From NCBI RefSeq assembly GCF_041505935.1, contig NZ_CP140110.1: a DNA stretch of 64,000 nt. One strand, written 5' to 3'. The first letter of the stretch is position 1; every line of letters starts with the position of its first letter. This document shows, piece by piece, positions 7,513 to 16,967 of the stretch. Source of the stretch: Fervidobacterium_A thailandense (GTDB lineage Bacteria > Thermotogota > Thermotogae > Thermotogales > Fervidobacteriaceae). The position numbers were made by a program, and so were the translations under genes. Below the pieces are notes generated by a model. That model ran no database searches. It was not told where the DNA came from and saw only the letters and a program-made list of their open reading frames with translations.

Positions 7513-8823
7513 TAGACTGTTCCATGAAATTATGAAAACCCACCGAATTGTTGTATAATTCCTTAAAAAGGGGTACACCCCCCTCCACCCCACGAAAGGA
7601 GGTATACCCATGCCAAGAAAACTCAACCTTCCTCAAAGACCCTCTTGTCCTTACTGCCATCATCCCAAAGTCTACGTCAATTCCCGCTACTTTCGCCGTG
7701 CTCCTGACGGCTCCCTTACCCAGGTCTTCAGCTTCATCTGCCAAAGCTGCAAACGCACTTTCTCCTTCCCAAAGGCCTCTCGCTCACCCAACCCTAACAA
7801 GCTCTTCAACTTCTCCTACCCCAGGTGCCCTCACTGCAACACTACCATGGAAATCTACAAAATTCGCTCTTCTTTCGTCCGTTTCCGCTGCCGTAAATGC
7901 AAGTATAAGTCTAACGTTTACTTACTCAAAAACTCCTCTCCTCAAACCAACCCCTTGCCTTTCTCCCCAAACTACCCTCTCTTCATCTGCCTTCTTGCCT
8001 TCATCCTCTTCTTCTCTAACCTCTCATTCAGACAAATCAGAAACGTCCTATCTCTCAACGGCTACTCCCCGAGTGTTTCTACCATCTACCGCTGGATAAA
8101 AGCACTCTCTTCTGCCATCAAGTTTACTCCCATCCATTTTGAGGTCCTTTGTGTCGATGAAAAGTTCGAAAAACTCGCTTCAAAGGGAAAGACCGATACT
8201 GTCTATGTCTTCCTTGCCGTTAGCTTCGATAACTACCTGATTGCTAACTTCCGTGTCTCTCTCAACCGTGATACTCTTGAGGCCATCAAGCTAATATCCC
8301 CTTGTCAGCCAAAGCTTGTGCTATCTGATGGATTAACCTCATACGCTCAAGCCTGTGAGTATCTGAACATTTCCCACAAAACCATCAGCTCCAGAGTAAA
8401 TCAAGCGGTAGAATCCAGAAACAGCCTTCTTGCGATGTTCACACAAATCAGAAGAGGATTCAAGAAGTTATCGAACGTGATTGAGTACATCAAAGCGTTC
8501 GTTGTGCTCCACAACATCAAGCGGAAGTTGAGAATGCAAGAGCCAGGAGACTGGGTGAAGATACAAAGACCGCTGGTGGAGTACCTGGTGAATCATTTTG
8601 AAGAGCTATTTGCGTTTGGCTGAGTTGTGGAGCGTGTTGAGTAAATGAAAGTGGAATACTGAAGAAGTCAAGCTGCGAGAGCAGCGGGGATGATGTTTTG
8701 GCAAAGCTGAGAAAAACAGCGTTTTTGCGAGCCGAAGGATGATTTCAAAGACCGAGATTTTTGTTTAAGGACGAGGGGTATACCCTCTATCAGCAAACTC
8801 TAATCATATCGTCGAACAGACTC
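7513..8823 (+). mobile_element. IS copy 3 (1311 bp), inserted in the 3' end of cas10
   Basis: Same ends and length as copies 2 and 4, with the 8-bp duplication TCTTTCCG. It lies opposite in orientation to the csm operon and separates cas10 from csm2. Its right end supplies the last codons and the stop codon of the disrupted cas10 reading frame. Confidence 0.95.
7610..8623 (+). CDS. DDE transposase, IS copy 3
   Basis: A 337-residue protein nearly identical to the transposase at 617-1630, with both zinc-ribbon clusters and the DDE residues intact. A few substitutions distinguish it (for example PNC to QSC in the first ribbon and NILPF to NPLPF). Intact gene and perfect target duplication indicate a recent and possibly still active element. 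Confidence 0.92.
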   Translation: MPRKLNLPQRPSCPYCHHPKVYVNSRYFRRAPDGSLTQVFSFICQSCKRTFSFPKASRSPNPNKLFNFSYPRCPHCNTTMEIYKIRSSFVRFRCRKCKYKSNVYLLKNSSPQTNPLPFSPNYPLFICLLAFILFFSNLSFRQIRNVLSLNGYSPSVSTIYRWIKALSSAIKFTPIHFEVLCVDEKFEKLASKGKTDTVYVFLAVSFDNYLIANFRVSLNRDTLEAIKLISPCQPKLVLSDGLTSYAQACEYLNISHKTISSRVNQAVESRNSLLAMFTQIRRGFKKLSNVIEYIKAFVVLHNIKRKLRMQEPGDWVKIQRPLVEYLVNHFEELFAFG

Positions 8824-11174
8824 TCTTTCCGTGTTGAAAATTCAACCCACCTTGCACATCCGTAGAGGTGTGGATATAACTTATTGCCATCCTTCATAAG
8901 TATTTTATCCAAGAGATTTTCTGCAAGTTCACTGACATCTTTATGGGCATTCTTAAACCGCGCTATCTTGTAAACTAATCTCCAAGACTTGAAGTACGTT
9001 TTCTTGTCTATCGAATCTTCATATAGATTCGAAGCTTCGTACATATAATTGAGAATGACGCGCTTTTTCGTCTTTTCAACTAATTTTTCAAGTAGCTCCT
9101 TGATTGCTTCAAACTCATCCCACTCTTCCCAACCTATGATCTCTTCCATGAAACCAATCGCGTTCTTCTTCCGTTCATCTGAAGCTCTTTTATACTCCTT
9201 TGCTCTATCCAAATTTTCACCTGCTGCTTCGGCAATTCTGAAGACGGGGAATTTTACGTCTCTGGAAATAGCTATAGCCATGCTGACGGTGACATTCTCG
9301 TTTTCGCACACAAATTTTCTGAAGTCTTCGCGCAGCACTTTTGCAAGCCTGGGTAACGAACTCCACGGACCGATGATTAGGAAATCATCACCTCCTGAGT
9401 AGATAACAGAGCACTCTTTGAACTCTCTGGATACTAATTTTTCAAGGTAATATCCGAAGAAGAGCTTAAATTCCTCAGATAGTGCACTGACCCTGGAAAG
9501 TGAGACTTTTGTGCCCAGCCCTTCCCTGAATATACTTCCTAAGTTATCAACATCCCCCCTTAAAACTCCCCATCTCTTAACACCGATGGATACATTAGCC
9601 ATTTTGTCAAGTTCCATGAGATTTCCTTCTTCGTCTTTGCACATGTAAGTTGCAGGAGAGACAAACGTCATGCACTTTTTAAAGTCCAATTTATCCGACT
9701 TTTGGAGAGCATAAGCCTTTGGACTTCCTTCATTCGTAAAGACAAGCCTGTAGCCAAAAGCCCTAAACACATCATCAACACGTTTTATTTCGATATCCGG
9801 CCTCTCATTTACAAACTCCAGAACTAAGTATTTTGATTTGGCCAGCTGCTTTCCAAGTTCAGCAAACGATTCACAAAACTCACATTCAGGTTCTTCAGTT
9901 TCATCATTATGCCGAGTCTCTCGATAACAATAAGGACAACTGTCGGCTGTTACGCGAATCGGCTCGAAAAACGCCTGCGTGTTGATAATGGTACTGAATT
10001 TTTTATTTTTCCACTCCTCACTGAGTTCCCCCAACTTCTTTAAAGTCTCGGAGAACTCTGTCATTTCAGTGAGAGATAATTTCATTCCTGTAATTATTAC
10101 TGCAAGCTCCGTTCCATGTGCCCTGTAAATTACGTTATCAACAAACCGTTGATACTCCTCGAGTCTGTCGATAGTTTTTGCCGGGACTATAAGGTAGAAA
10201 TGACCTCCACCACTCATGATAAGGTTTGCTATCGGCAGACCTTCGCGTCTTAAAATCCAACGCCCTATTATGTAGATCAAAAAGTCAAGGTAGAACGAAC
10301 GACCTTTCAATTTTTTGAGAGCATGTTCGGTTGGAATATTGTAGATGAAATCCTGAATACCGGATAGGTCGCCCTTAACTATACCTAACACCTTGCGATC
10401 TCTGTTTTGTGCCTCCAAATCCTTAGCCAGCTCTTTCAAAAATCCAAAATTTCCATCTTTAATCTCGTTTTCAAACTCACGGTAAAGCGCAGCAGCAACG
10501 GCAGCTGTCGAGGAAAGGTGGGAAAAAAGTGATATATCGGGATGCGAATAATAAAAAGCAGAGGGGATGTTGGAGGTATATTCTTTTAGAATGTAATAGA
10601 ACCTATCGTATTCTTCTAAGTTATCCGATTCTTTGATTTGTTCCTTTTGGAGGAGCTCATAAAACTCATTCCACAAGTTCCTGTACATAATTGTTTCTTT
10701 TTGATAATCCAGTGGCTCTTTTTTTGGAAATTCTTGCCGGTCAATCTCACTAAGCCGACCTATAGACTTATACCATTTGCTCATCGGTTGCGAAACTAAC
10801 GAAACGTGTGACAAAATAGACTCCAGTTGCCTTGTCTCGACAGCATCTTCCTTTTCTTGAGTGTTGTAATCCAACCTTTCGGAGGCCGAAACACGGTCAG
10901 CTATGCTGACAAGAAATCCGACAGGGAAGCGTTCGTCGATGTTATGATGATGCAATACACCTTGGATGACATTTACACGAGACTTCATGGATTCCAGAGA
11001 CTCAACGAAATCGCACCCCCAAACTTGATGTGGTAAACCATGAAGTCCAAGAAGCTCGACTAATTGCTTTTGTCTCCTGAGTATTTCATCTTTTCGCTCC
11101 GGACATGCTCTCTGATAAAATTTTCCGATATCGTGAAGCAGTGCTGCAATATATACATCCGACAACTTGAACAT
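8790..11174 (-). CDS. cas10: Cas10/Csm1, cyclic-oligoadenylate synthase subunit; C-terminus replaced by IS sequence
   Basis: The large subunit of the type III-A complex, 794 residues from ATG 11174, which follows an AGGGGG site (an upstream in-frame Met at 11234 lacks one). An N-terminal HD nuclease motif (ALLHDIGKFYQ, His14-Asp15) should cut DNA. Zinc Cys pairs (CPYC, CEFC) occur near 400. The palm GGDD in SGGDDFLIIGP near 594-597 is intact, so it should make cyclic oligoadenylate. The last 11 residues (ESLFDDMIRVC) are encoded largely by IS copy 3; before insertion the protein would have ended about 10 residues after STRKE, overlapping csm2. The loss is small and the enzyme is probably functional. 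It lies downstream of csx1 in the same operon. Confidence 0.93.
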   Translation of the reverse strand: MFKLSDVYIAALLHDIGKFYQRACPERKDEILRRQKQLVELLGLHGLPHQVWGCDFVESLESMKSRVNVIQGVLHHHNIDERFPVGFLVSIADRVSASERLDYNTQEKEDAVETRQLESILSHVSLVSQPMSKWYKSIGRLSEIDRQEFPKKEPLDYQKETIMYRNLWNEFYELLQKEQIKESDNLEEYDRFYYILKEYTSNIPSAFYYSHPDISLFSHLSSTAAVAAALYREFENEIKDGNFGFLKELAKDLEAQNRDRKVLGIVKGDLSGIQDFIYNIPTEHALKKLKGRSFYLDFLIYIIGRWILRREGLPIANLIMSGGGHFYLIVPAKTIDRLEEYQRFVDNVIYRAHGTELAVIITGMKLSLTEMTEFSETLKKLGELSEEWKNKKFSTIINTQAFFEPIRVTADSCPYCYRETRHNDETEEPECEFCESFAELGKQLAKSKYLVLEFVNERPDIEIKRVDDVFRAFGYRLVFTNEGSPKAYALQKSDKLDFKKCMTFVSPATYMCKDEEGNLMELDKMANVSIGVKRWGVLRGDVDNLGSIFREGLGTKVSLSRVSALSEEFKLFFGYYLEKLVSREFKECSVIYSGGDDFLIIGPWSSLPRLAKVLREDFRKFVCENENVTVSMAIAISRDVKFPVFRIAEAAGENLDRAKEYKRASDERKKNAIGFMEEIIGWEEWDEFEAIKELLEKLVEKTKKRVILNYMYEASNLYEDSIDKKTYFKSWRLVYKIARFKNAHKDVSELAENLLDKILMKDGNKLYPHLYGCARWVEFSTRKESLFDDMIRVC

Positions 11175-11260
11175 CCTAACGCCCCCTACTTTGTTTAACA
11201 TCCCGTTTGCAAAATTAAAAGTACAGTGAGACATGATGAAAGCTTTTAAGCATCAGTGTT

Positions 11261-12529
11261 TTAATCTTCTGCCGTAAAATAACTAACGTTCAGCAGCTCC
11301 TGACGGATAAACTCAACAAGTTCCGCAGCAGACTTAAATTTATCAAGAAATTCTGCAAGACGCTTGTGATCGCTTTCTAAGTTCACACTTTTCGCATCGC
11401 TGTTGAATCCGAAGTGTGCGTAACTGTTTCTTAGCTGAAAAATTGCTGAAAATATTTTCCAATTCGGGTCGTTGTTTTTCAAGGCTATCAGTCTCTCCAC
11501 TTCTTCTCTTTTGCTTCTGTCAAACAAATATTCACCTTTATGAAGCGCAACCATTGCACAGTTCACCGTAAACTCACGAGCAAGTCTGAAAGCCATCCCA
11601 AGGTCGTTAGATTCTAAATAGAATTTGATCATTTGCCGTTGCATTTCAAGTATGTTTAGTTCATTAGGCGATATGCTCCTTACTTTTTGTTCGATTCTTG
11701 GAAGCAGGGGCTCTAATTCAGGGATGAACTCTTGAATTTCATTTCTCAGCTTCTCTTCTTTCAGCTTATTATCGAGTTCACGAGCACTTTCTTCGATAAG
11801 CACCCAAATCCCAGCACGAATAGAGTTTGAGAACTTTTCAAACGAACTCGACAGGCCGGAAATTTTCACTGGTTTTTGCCTTATCTCCGTGTTCTTGTAA
11901 ATTTCCCTTGCACGGCTACTTAGGAGCCTTGAAATTGGTATCGTGTAGCCATATTCTATAAACAAATTCGAAGCATATATCCATTTCGCAATATTAGTGA
12001 GTTTTGAAAGGTCTACTAGTATCGTGTGTGAATTTGGATTTCCTGGTTCAAATAATCCATAATACAATCGAATATCGACATTTTGAAGCACCGCTTGCAA
12101 ATACATAATAAGTACTGTCGAGAAGAATGGAATAAACCGAAAACTGTGTGTCATATCAAAATACACAACATCCCCAGCTGTGAAGTGATTTTTCAAATCG
12201 CTCAACATCCTACCTATCGCTTTCTCAATGTTTGAATTTTTAAAATCCTCGTCGTAAATGAGAATATACTTAATCTTGTTTTGAGCGATTCCGAGCTTTC
12301 CGACAATCTCTTCCTCTATTAAATTCCCACACGAGCTGAACGACCTTTCTGTTCCAAGAAACAGCACTTCATCAATCTCGACATTTTCGGTTTTTCGGAG
12401 GAATTCTATCAACGAGGCGGGAAAGAGACGGTTTGAAATACCTGAAATTTCAGGATAGCGAGGGCTTACCAGTGTTGAGAGCTGGTAGTTACTACCGACA
12501 CCTAATGCGGCAACTAACTTATGCCCCAC
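11261..12529 (-). CDS. csx1: Csx1-family CARF-HEPN ribonuclease
   Basis: A 422-residue ancillary type III effector. The N-terminal CARF domain shows VYFDMTHSFRFIPFF (about 121-135), the cyclic-oligoadenylate-binding signature of the Csx1/MJ1666 group. The C-terminal HEPN domain has the RNase motif Arg-x4-His in RNSYAHF (about 367-373). Family knowledge: cyclic oligoadenylate bound by CARF switches on RNA cleavage by HEPN. It is the first gene of the minus-strand csm operon, with a GTG start after a GGGGGG site and a promoter at 12619-12648. It should respond to the Cas10 encoded directly downstream. Confidence 0.9.
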   Translation of the reverse strand: MGHKLVAALGVGSNYQLSTLVSPRYPEISGISNRLFPASLIEFLRKTENVEIDEVLFLGTERSFSSCGNLIEEEIVGKLGIAQNKIKYILIYDEDFKNSNIEKAIGRMLSDLKNHFTAGDVVYFDMTHSFRFIPFFSTVLIMYLQAVLQNVDIRLYYGLFEPGNPNSHTILVDLSKLTNIAKWIYASNLFIEYGYTIPISRLLSSRAREIYKNTEIRQKPVKISGLSSSFEKFSNSIRAGIWVLIEESARELDNKLKEEKLRNEIQEFIPELEPLLPRIEQKVRSISPNELNILEMQRQMIKFYLESNDLGMAFRLAREFTVNCAMVALHKGEYLFDRSKREEVERLIALKNNDPNWKIFSAIFQLRNSYAHFGFNSDAKSVNLESDHKRLAEFLDKFKSAAELVEFIRQELLNVSYFTAED

Positions 12530-12618
12530 GGCAACCCCCCCAACGTAGGAGTGGTATGCATGAAAATAGTGAAAATGAACGAGAACAAGATGAAAGCAAT
12601 AAATTAAGGTTCAATAAT

Positions 12619-12648
12619 ATTTTACCAAAAAAATTGCTAACAAATCAA
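12619..12648 (-). promoter_or_regulatory. Probable promoter of the csx1-cas10-csm operon
   Basis: On the minus strand, TTGATT (12643-12648) and TAAAAT (12619-12624) are separated by 18 bp. They lie about 90 bp upstream of the GTG start of csx1 within the 387-bp divergent gap between the type III and type I operons. The rest of that gap is AT-rich with no gene. Confidence 0.5.
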
Positions 12649-12848
12649 CTAATAATTTTGTCATTTTGCATGATGTTTACACACAATCTTTCGATTTTAC
12701 GATACTTTTTAGTAGATTTTGTGACATATTGGGAAAATTTCACGCACCTTATTGTTATTGATTGACTTTATAGAACAATCTTAAAGTGTCAAATGTGGTG
12801 ACTCTATTCAGTCTAAATATCGGAAAAGCACAGAATCGTGACTAACTG

Positions 12849-12879
12849 TTCATTTAATATGACAAATTTATGATATAAT
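12849..12879 (+). promoter_or_regulatory. Probable promoter of the type I-B cas operon
   Basis: A perfect TATAAT at 12874-12879 lies 37 bp upstream of the cas6 start. The -35 region (TTCATT near 12849) is weak, which may mean that an activator is needed. Confidence 0.5.
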
Positions 12880-12916
12880 GCAGAGTGGATAGATTACTAA
12901 AAGGGTGGGATCTATC

Positions 12917-13678
12917 GTGCAGGCACTGTTCACTCTTGAATTTGATAACCTACGAATTCCAAGACATTACAACCACATAATCCAAGCCGTTATATTCAAA
13001 ATGCTCGAGGAAAACTACGCAAAATTTTTGCACGACAACGGATTTCGGTACGGTAAACGTTCTTACAAGTTGTTCACGTTTTCAAAACTCTACGGTGACT
13101 TCATCGAGGATAGAAAAACGAACGAATTGATTTACACAAAAAGTGCAAGGTTGTACGTGGCTTGTGCAGACGACCTATTCTTTGAATACTTCATTCAAAG
13201 AGCTTTTAGTAACAACGAACTCAAAATACACAGACAACCAGTGTACATCACACATGCAAGTTTGATACTTAATGACTTCTCTTCGAACACAAAGACAATT
13301 GTAAAATCCGTTTCACCAGTGACTGTGTACTCCACTAAAGTCTTGAACAACGAGAAAAAAGTCTATTACTATTCGCCATCTGAGCCGGAGTTCTTTGAAA
13401 GATTAACTCAAAACCTGAGACGGAAGTATATATCGTTCTACGGAACCGAACCGCAGGGGGAAATCCGCATTGAACCCGTAGGAACATACAAAAAGGCAGT
13501 GGTAAATTACAAAGGAGCGTACATAACCGCGTGGAACGGCCTTTTCAAACTTTCTGGTTCTGGAACCTTGATTAAATTCGCACTTGATACAGGACTTGGT
13601 TCGAAAAACTCTCAAGGTTTCGGTTGCGTGTTAGTGCATAAGGACTGCAAGAACCAAATAAAGGCAAATGACGAATAG
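12917..13678 (+). CDS. cas6: Cas6, crRNA-processing endoribonuclease
   Basis: A 253-residue RAMP nuclease that should cut the array transcript within each repeat. Seen: the N-terminal RAMP strand ALFTLEFDNLRIPRHYNHIIQ and the C-terminal glycine-rich loop TGLGSKNSQGFGCVLV. His residues near the N-terminus (RHYNH) could be catalytic. GTG 12917 follows a GGTGGG site; a GTG 12 bases earlier overlaps that site. It is the only Cas6 in the window and must serve both the I-B and III-A complexes. First gene of the plus-strand operon, 22 bp before cas8b. Confidence 0.9.
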   Translation: MQALFTLEFDNLRIPRHYNHIIQAVIFKMLEENYAKFLHDNGFRYGKRSYKLFTFSKLYGDFIEDRKTNELIYTKSARLYVACADDLFFEYFIQRAFSNNELKIHRQPVYITHASLILNDFSSNTKTIVKSVSPVTVYSTKVLNNEKKVYYYSPSEPEFFERLTQNLRRKYISFYGTEPQGEIRIEPVGTYKKAVVNYKGAYITAWNGLFKLSGSGTLIKFALDTGLGSKNSQGFGCVLVHKDCKNQIKANDE

Positions 13679-13700
13679 CTGAAATCCAGGGGGTGATCGA

Positions 13701-15224
13701 ATGCTTTCAGGACTTATCCAAATCGGTAAAGCCATCGGTGCAACAGACATCGAAGAATACCTGCGCAACAAGGTAATAACAAAGGATCTTGGGGAAGATG
13801 CTAAGATCATCCAGGTAAGATTCAAACCTAACGAAAAACGGATCGAACTTATCAGCGAAGAATTTGATAAATCAAGGCTTTACAAGTATCTTTGGGTAGG
13901 CAACACTAAAGGCAGTGAACCACCAAAAAGATTAACTACCACGGATTTTTTCAAACTACTTACCCAAGCCATACCGAACATTTACGAAATCGTTGACAAC
14001 GGGCCCTTGAAAGAGGCACTTGGCAAAATCCTCGAGCAACTTGGCTGTGAAAAAAGTGAACGAGGAAAGAAAACCAAGAGAGTTGTCGATTTTAGCTACT
14101 TGCAAGATGCCAGTGAGGAACTGAAGCAGCTCTGGACGAATTTAAACGATCTTTCCGATAAAAAAGCGGTTCAGGAATTACAAGAGGCCATTGTCAATTA
14201 TCTCAGACAGAAGTTCGAACTTTCAAAGAAAGGTTTAGCATCGATCATCTTCACAGCCTATTTAGATGACACTCCGTTGGTTAGTTTTCCAGAATACCGA
14301 GTAATGTTATACAACGAATTCGTGCAGGATGCTTTCGAAGATGCTATTGATGGTGTTTGCCACGGATGCGGAAAAGTTGGGAAAGTAACGTCGAACTTCC
14401 AAAAAATCGAGATGAAATTCTTCATCACCGATAAAATTAGCTTCGCATCGAATTTGAAAAAAGAACAATTTTACAAAAATTACACGCTCTGCAGCGACTG
14501 TTACGTCGCTTTCAGCTCAGCAGAGAAATTCATAAAAAACTACATGCAAACTAAGTTTTCACGGGTTCCGTACAAATGCTATGTGATTCCCGAGTTTCTC
14601 TTCGATACGCCCCTACCTATCGAATCATTCAGGGATAGAGCAATGAGAATGTTAAACGTAACTGAAACACTCAATTACTCTGACAAATGGAACGAGTTTC
14701 GAAAAGAAGTGGAAGACTTGCTCGACAGTAGTTCTTTCCTTTTAAACTACGTTTTCGTAGAAGAATCGAACGCGGCAGTGAAGATAAAGAAGATAATAAC
14801 CGACGTTCCTCCGTCCAGAATCAAACAAGTAATTAGAGAAAGGGAAGCCACGTTTGAGCGCTTCAAAAATCTCATTGATCCGTTTGAAACCGCAAGTCGT
14901 CCGGTGAGTCGTTTGGACTTTGACCGAATACTATACCTTTTCCCTGTAAGGAAAGAACGACCGAACAACATACTTGAAATTTACGATTCGATCCTCACTG
15001 GTAAACACTTGGATGCAAGAAAATTGATAAACGACTTTGTTGAGGTAATCACGATTCATTACTACTCAAAGTACAATTCTTACGTTCACAAAGAACAAAA
15101 GAACGAGGACCAAGTCATCTTTTCGGTGATTGATCATATAATCGATTCCAACCAATTTTTGTACTACGCCGAAAAGCTCGGTATTATCGAGAGTCTGTTC
15201 GACGATATGATTAGAGTTTGCTGA
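13701..15224 (+). pseudogene. cas8b: Cas8b/Csh1 (TM1802 type), N-terminal part; gene split by IS copy 4
   Basis: The large subunit of the type I-B Cascade, which recognises the PAM. The present frame gives 507 residues with a zinc cluster (GVCHGCGKV ... LCSDCY, about 212-265), and ends in ESLFDDMIRVC encoded by the IS. Removing the IS and one copy of its 8-bp repeat restores one continuous frame of 640 residues (13701-15190 joined to 16510-16942). So about 497 native residues remain here, and the other roughly 143 are separated. Loss of only the C-terminal region may be tolerated because this region often acts as the separate small subunit (see 16526). Start ATG has a GGGGGTGA site. Confidence 0.85.
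15183..15190. repeat. 8-bp target-site duplication ATTATCGA around IS copy 4
   Basis: ATTATCGA at 15183-15190 recurs at 16502-16509, directly outside both ends of IS copy 4. It marks the insertion point in cas8b. Confidence 0.93.
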
Positions 15225-16501
15225 TAGAGGGTATACCCCTCGTCCTTAAACAAAAATCTCGGTCTTTGAAATCATCCTTCGGCTCGCAAAAACGCTGTTT
15301 TTCTCAGCTTTGCCAAAACATCATCCCCGCTGCTCTCGCAGCTTGACTTCTTCAGTATTCCACTTTCATTTACTCAACACGCTCCACAACTCAGCCAAAC
15401 GCAAATAGCTCTTCAAAATGATTCACCAGGTACTCCACCAGTGGTCTTTGTATCTTCACCCAGTCTCCTGGCTCTTGCATTCTCAACTTCCGCTTGATGT
15501 TGTGGAGCACAACGAACGCTTTGATGTACTCAATCACGTTCGATAACTTCTTGAATCCTCTTCTGATTTGTGTGAACATCGCAAGAAGGCTGTTTCTGGA
15601 TTCTACCGCTTGATTTACTCTGGAGCTGATGGTTTTGTGGGAAATGTTCAGATACTCACAGGCTTGAGCGTATGAGGTTAATCCATCAGATAGCACAAGC
15701 TTTGGCTGACAAGGGGATATTAGCTTGATGGCTTGGAGCGTATCACGGTTGAGAGAGACACGGAAGTTAGCAATCAGGTAGTTATCGAAGCTAACGGCAA
15801 GGAAGACATAGACAGTATCGGTCTTTCCCTTTGAAGCGAGTTTTTCGAACTTTTCATCGACACAAAGGACCTCAAAATGGATGGGAGTAAACTTGATGGC
15901 AGAAGAGAGTGCTTTTATCCAGCGGTAGATGGTAGAAACACTCGGGGAGTAGCCGTTGAGAGATAGGACGTTTCTGATTTGTCTGAATGAGAGGTTAGAG
16001 AAGAAGAGGATGAAGGCAAGAAGGCAGATGAAGAGAGGGTAGTTTGGGGAGAAAGGCAGGATGTTGGTTTGAGGAGAGGAGTTTTTGAGTAAGTAAACGT
16101 TAGACTTATACTTGCATTTACGGCAGCGGAAACGGACGAAAGAAGAGCGAATTTTGTAGATTTCCATGGTAGTGTTGCAGTGAGGGCACCTGGGGTAGGA
16201 GAAGTTGAAGAGCTTGTTAGGGTTGGGTGAGCGAGAGGCCTTTGGGAAGGAGAAAGTGCGTTTGCAGCTTTGGCAGATGAAGCTGAAGACCTGGGTAAGG
16301 GAGCCGTCAGGAGCACGGCGAAAGTAGCGGGAATTGACGTAGACTTTGGGATGATGGCAGTAAGGACAAGAGGGTCTTTGAGGAAGGTTGAGTTTTCTTG
16401 GCATGGGTATACCTCCTTTCGTGGGGTGGAGGGGGGTGTACCCCTTTTTAAGGAATTATACAACAATTCGGTGGGTTTTCATAATTTCATGGAACAGTCT
16501 A
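15191..16501 (-). mobile_element. IS copy 4 (1311 bp), inserted inside cas8b
   Basis: Same length and ends as copies 2 and 3, in inverted orientation, with perfect 8-bp flanking repeats. Its transposase runs on the minus strand against the cas operon. It adds an in-frame stop to the upstream part of cas8b and lies only 8 bp before the Shine-Dalgarno region of the downstream part. Confidence 0.95.
15391..16404 (-). CDS. DDE transposase, IS copy 4
   Basis: A 337-residue transposase nearly identical to that of copy 3 (for instance both have FICQSCK and KASRSP), with zinc ribbons and DDE residues intact. Close identity among copies shows recent spread of this element, with two of the three complete copies inside CRISPR-cas operons. 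Confidence 0.92.
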   Translation of the reverse strand: MPRKLNLPQRPSCPYCHHPKVYVNSRYFRRAPDGSLTQVFSFICQSCKRTFSFPKASRSPNPNKLFNFSYPRCPHCNTTMEIYKIRSSFVRFRCRKCKYKSNVYLLKNSSPQTNILPFSPNYPLFICLLAFILFFSNLSFRQIRNVLSLNGYSPSVSTIYRWIKALSSAIKFTPIHFEVLCVDEKFEKLASKGKTDTVYVFLAVSFDNYLIANFRVSLNRDTLQAIKLISPCQPKLVLSDGLTSYAQACEYLNISHKTISSRVNQAVESRNSLLAMFTQIRRGFKKLSNVIEYIKAFVVLHNIKRKLRMQEPGDWVKIQRPLVEYLVNHFEELFAFG

Positions 16502-16525
16502 ATTATCGAGAGAGGGGGTGTAAAC

Positions 16526-16942
16526 GTGGCTGATTACGTCGAATTGTCGGTGCTGGGGGACGATGTTAAACAGTATGTTGAAACACTCAAACTGAACGAA
16601 CAAGAACTTGGCTTGTTCCTTTTGGGTATGCTTGTCTCATTCGTTGCTAAGGAACAAGCAAAGAAGGGGGATGGTAAGAAGGTCATACTCGAGAAGATCA
16701 ACTACTACGGAATGCCACTAACAAAAGTCCTTAGCTTTGCAAACGAGATCTTCGAAAAGCTAATCCAGTACAAGGTTCTAAACTCCTACACTGAGTTAAT
16801 TCACTCTCTGGCAAAAAGCTACCTTGACAAAAACTTGAAGGATTGGAAACTGACACCTCAAGAAAACGTATACTGGATCAAATCGGGATACGCGTATCAA
16901 ACAAAGAAGTTTATACTAAGCTCGAACTCAAAAGAAGACTAA
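16526..16942 (+). CDS. C-terminal part of Cas8b, probably expressed as small subunit Cas11
   Basis: A 138-residue, mainly helical protein beginning at GTG 16526, five bases after an AGAGGGGGTG ribosome site. It is in frame with the upstream cas8b half once the IS is removed. In several type I-B, I-C and I-D systems the small Cascade subunit Cas11 is translated from an internal start within the 3' part of the large-subunit gene. The position, size and strong internal ribosome site fit that here, and the IS spared the ribosome site. Whether it was originally made both as a fused domain and as a free protein is inference. It lies 25 bp before cas7. Confidence 0.75.
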   Translation: MADYVELSVLGDDVKQYVETLKLNEQELGLFLLGMLVSFVAKEQAKKGDGKKVILEKINYYGMPLTKVLSFANEIFEKLIQYKVLNSYTELIHSLAKSYLDKNLKDWKLTPQENVYWIKSGYAYQTKKFILSSNSKED

Positions 16943-16967
16943 TCATCTTAAAGGAGGGTGCAAGATT

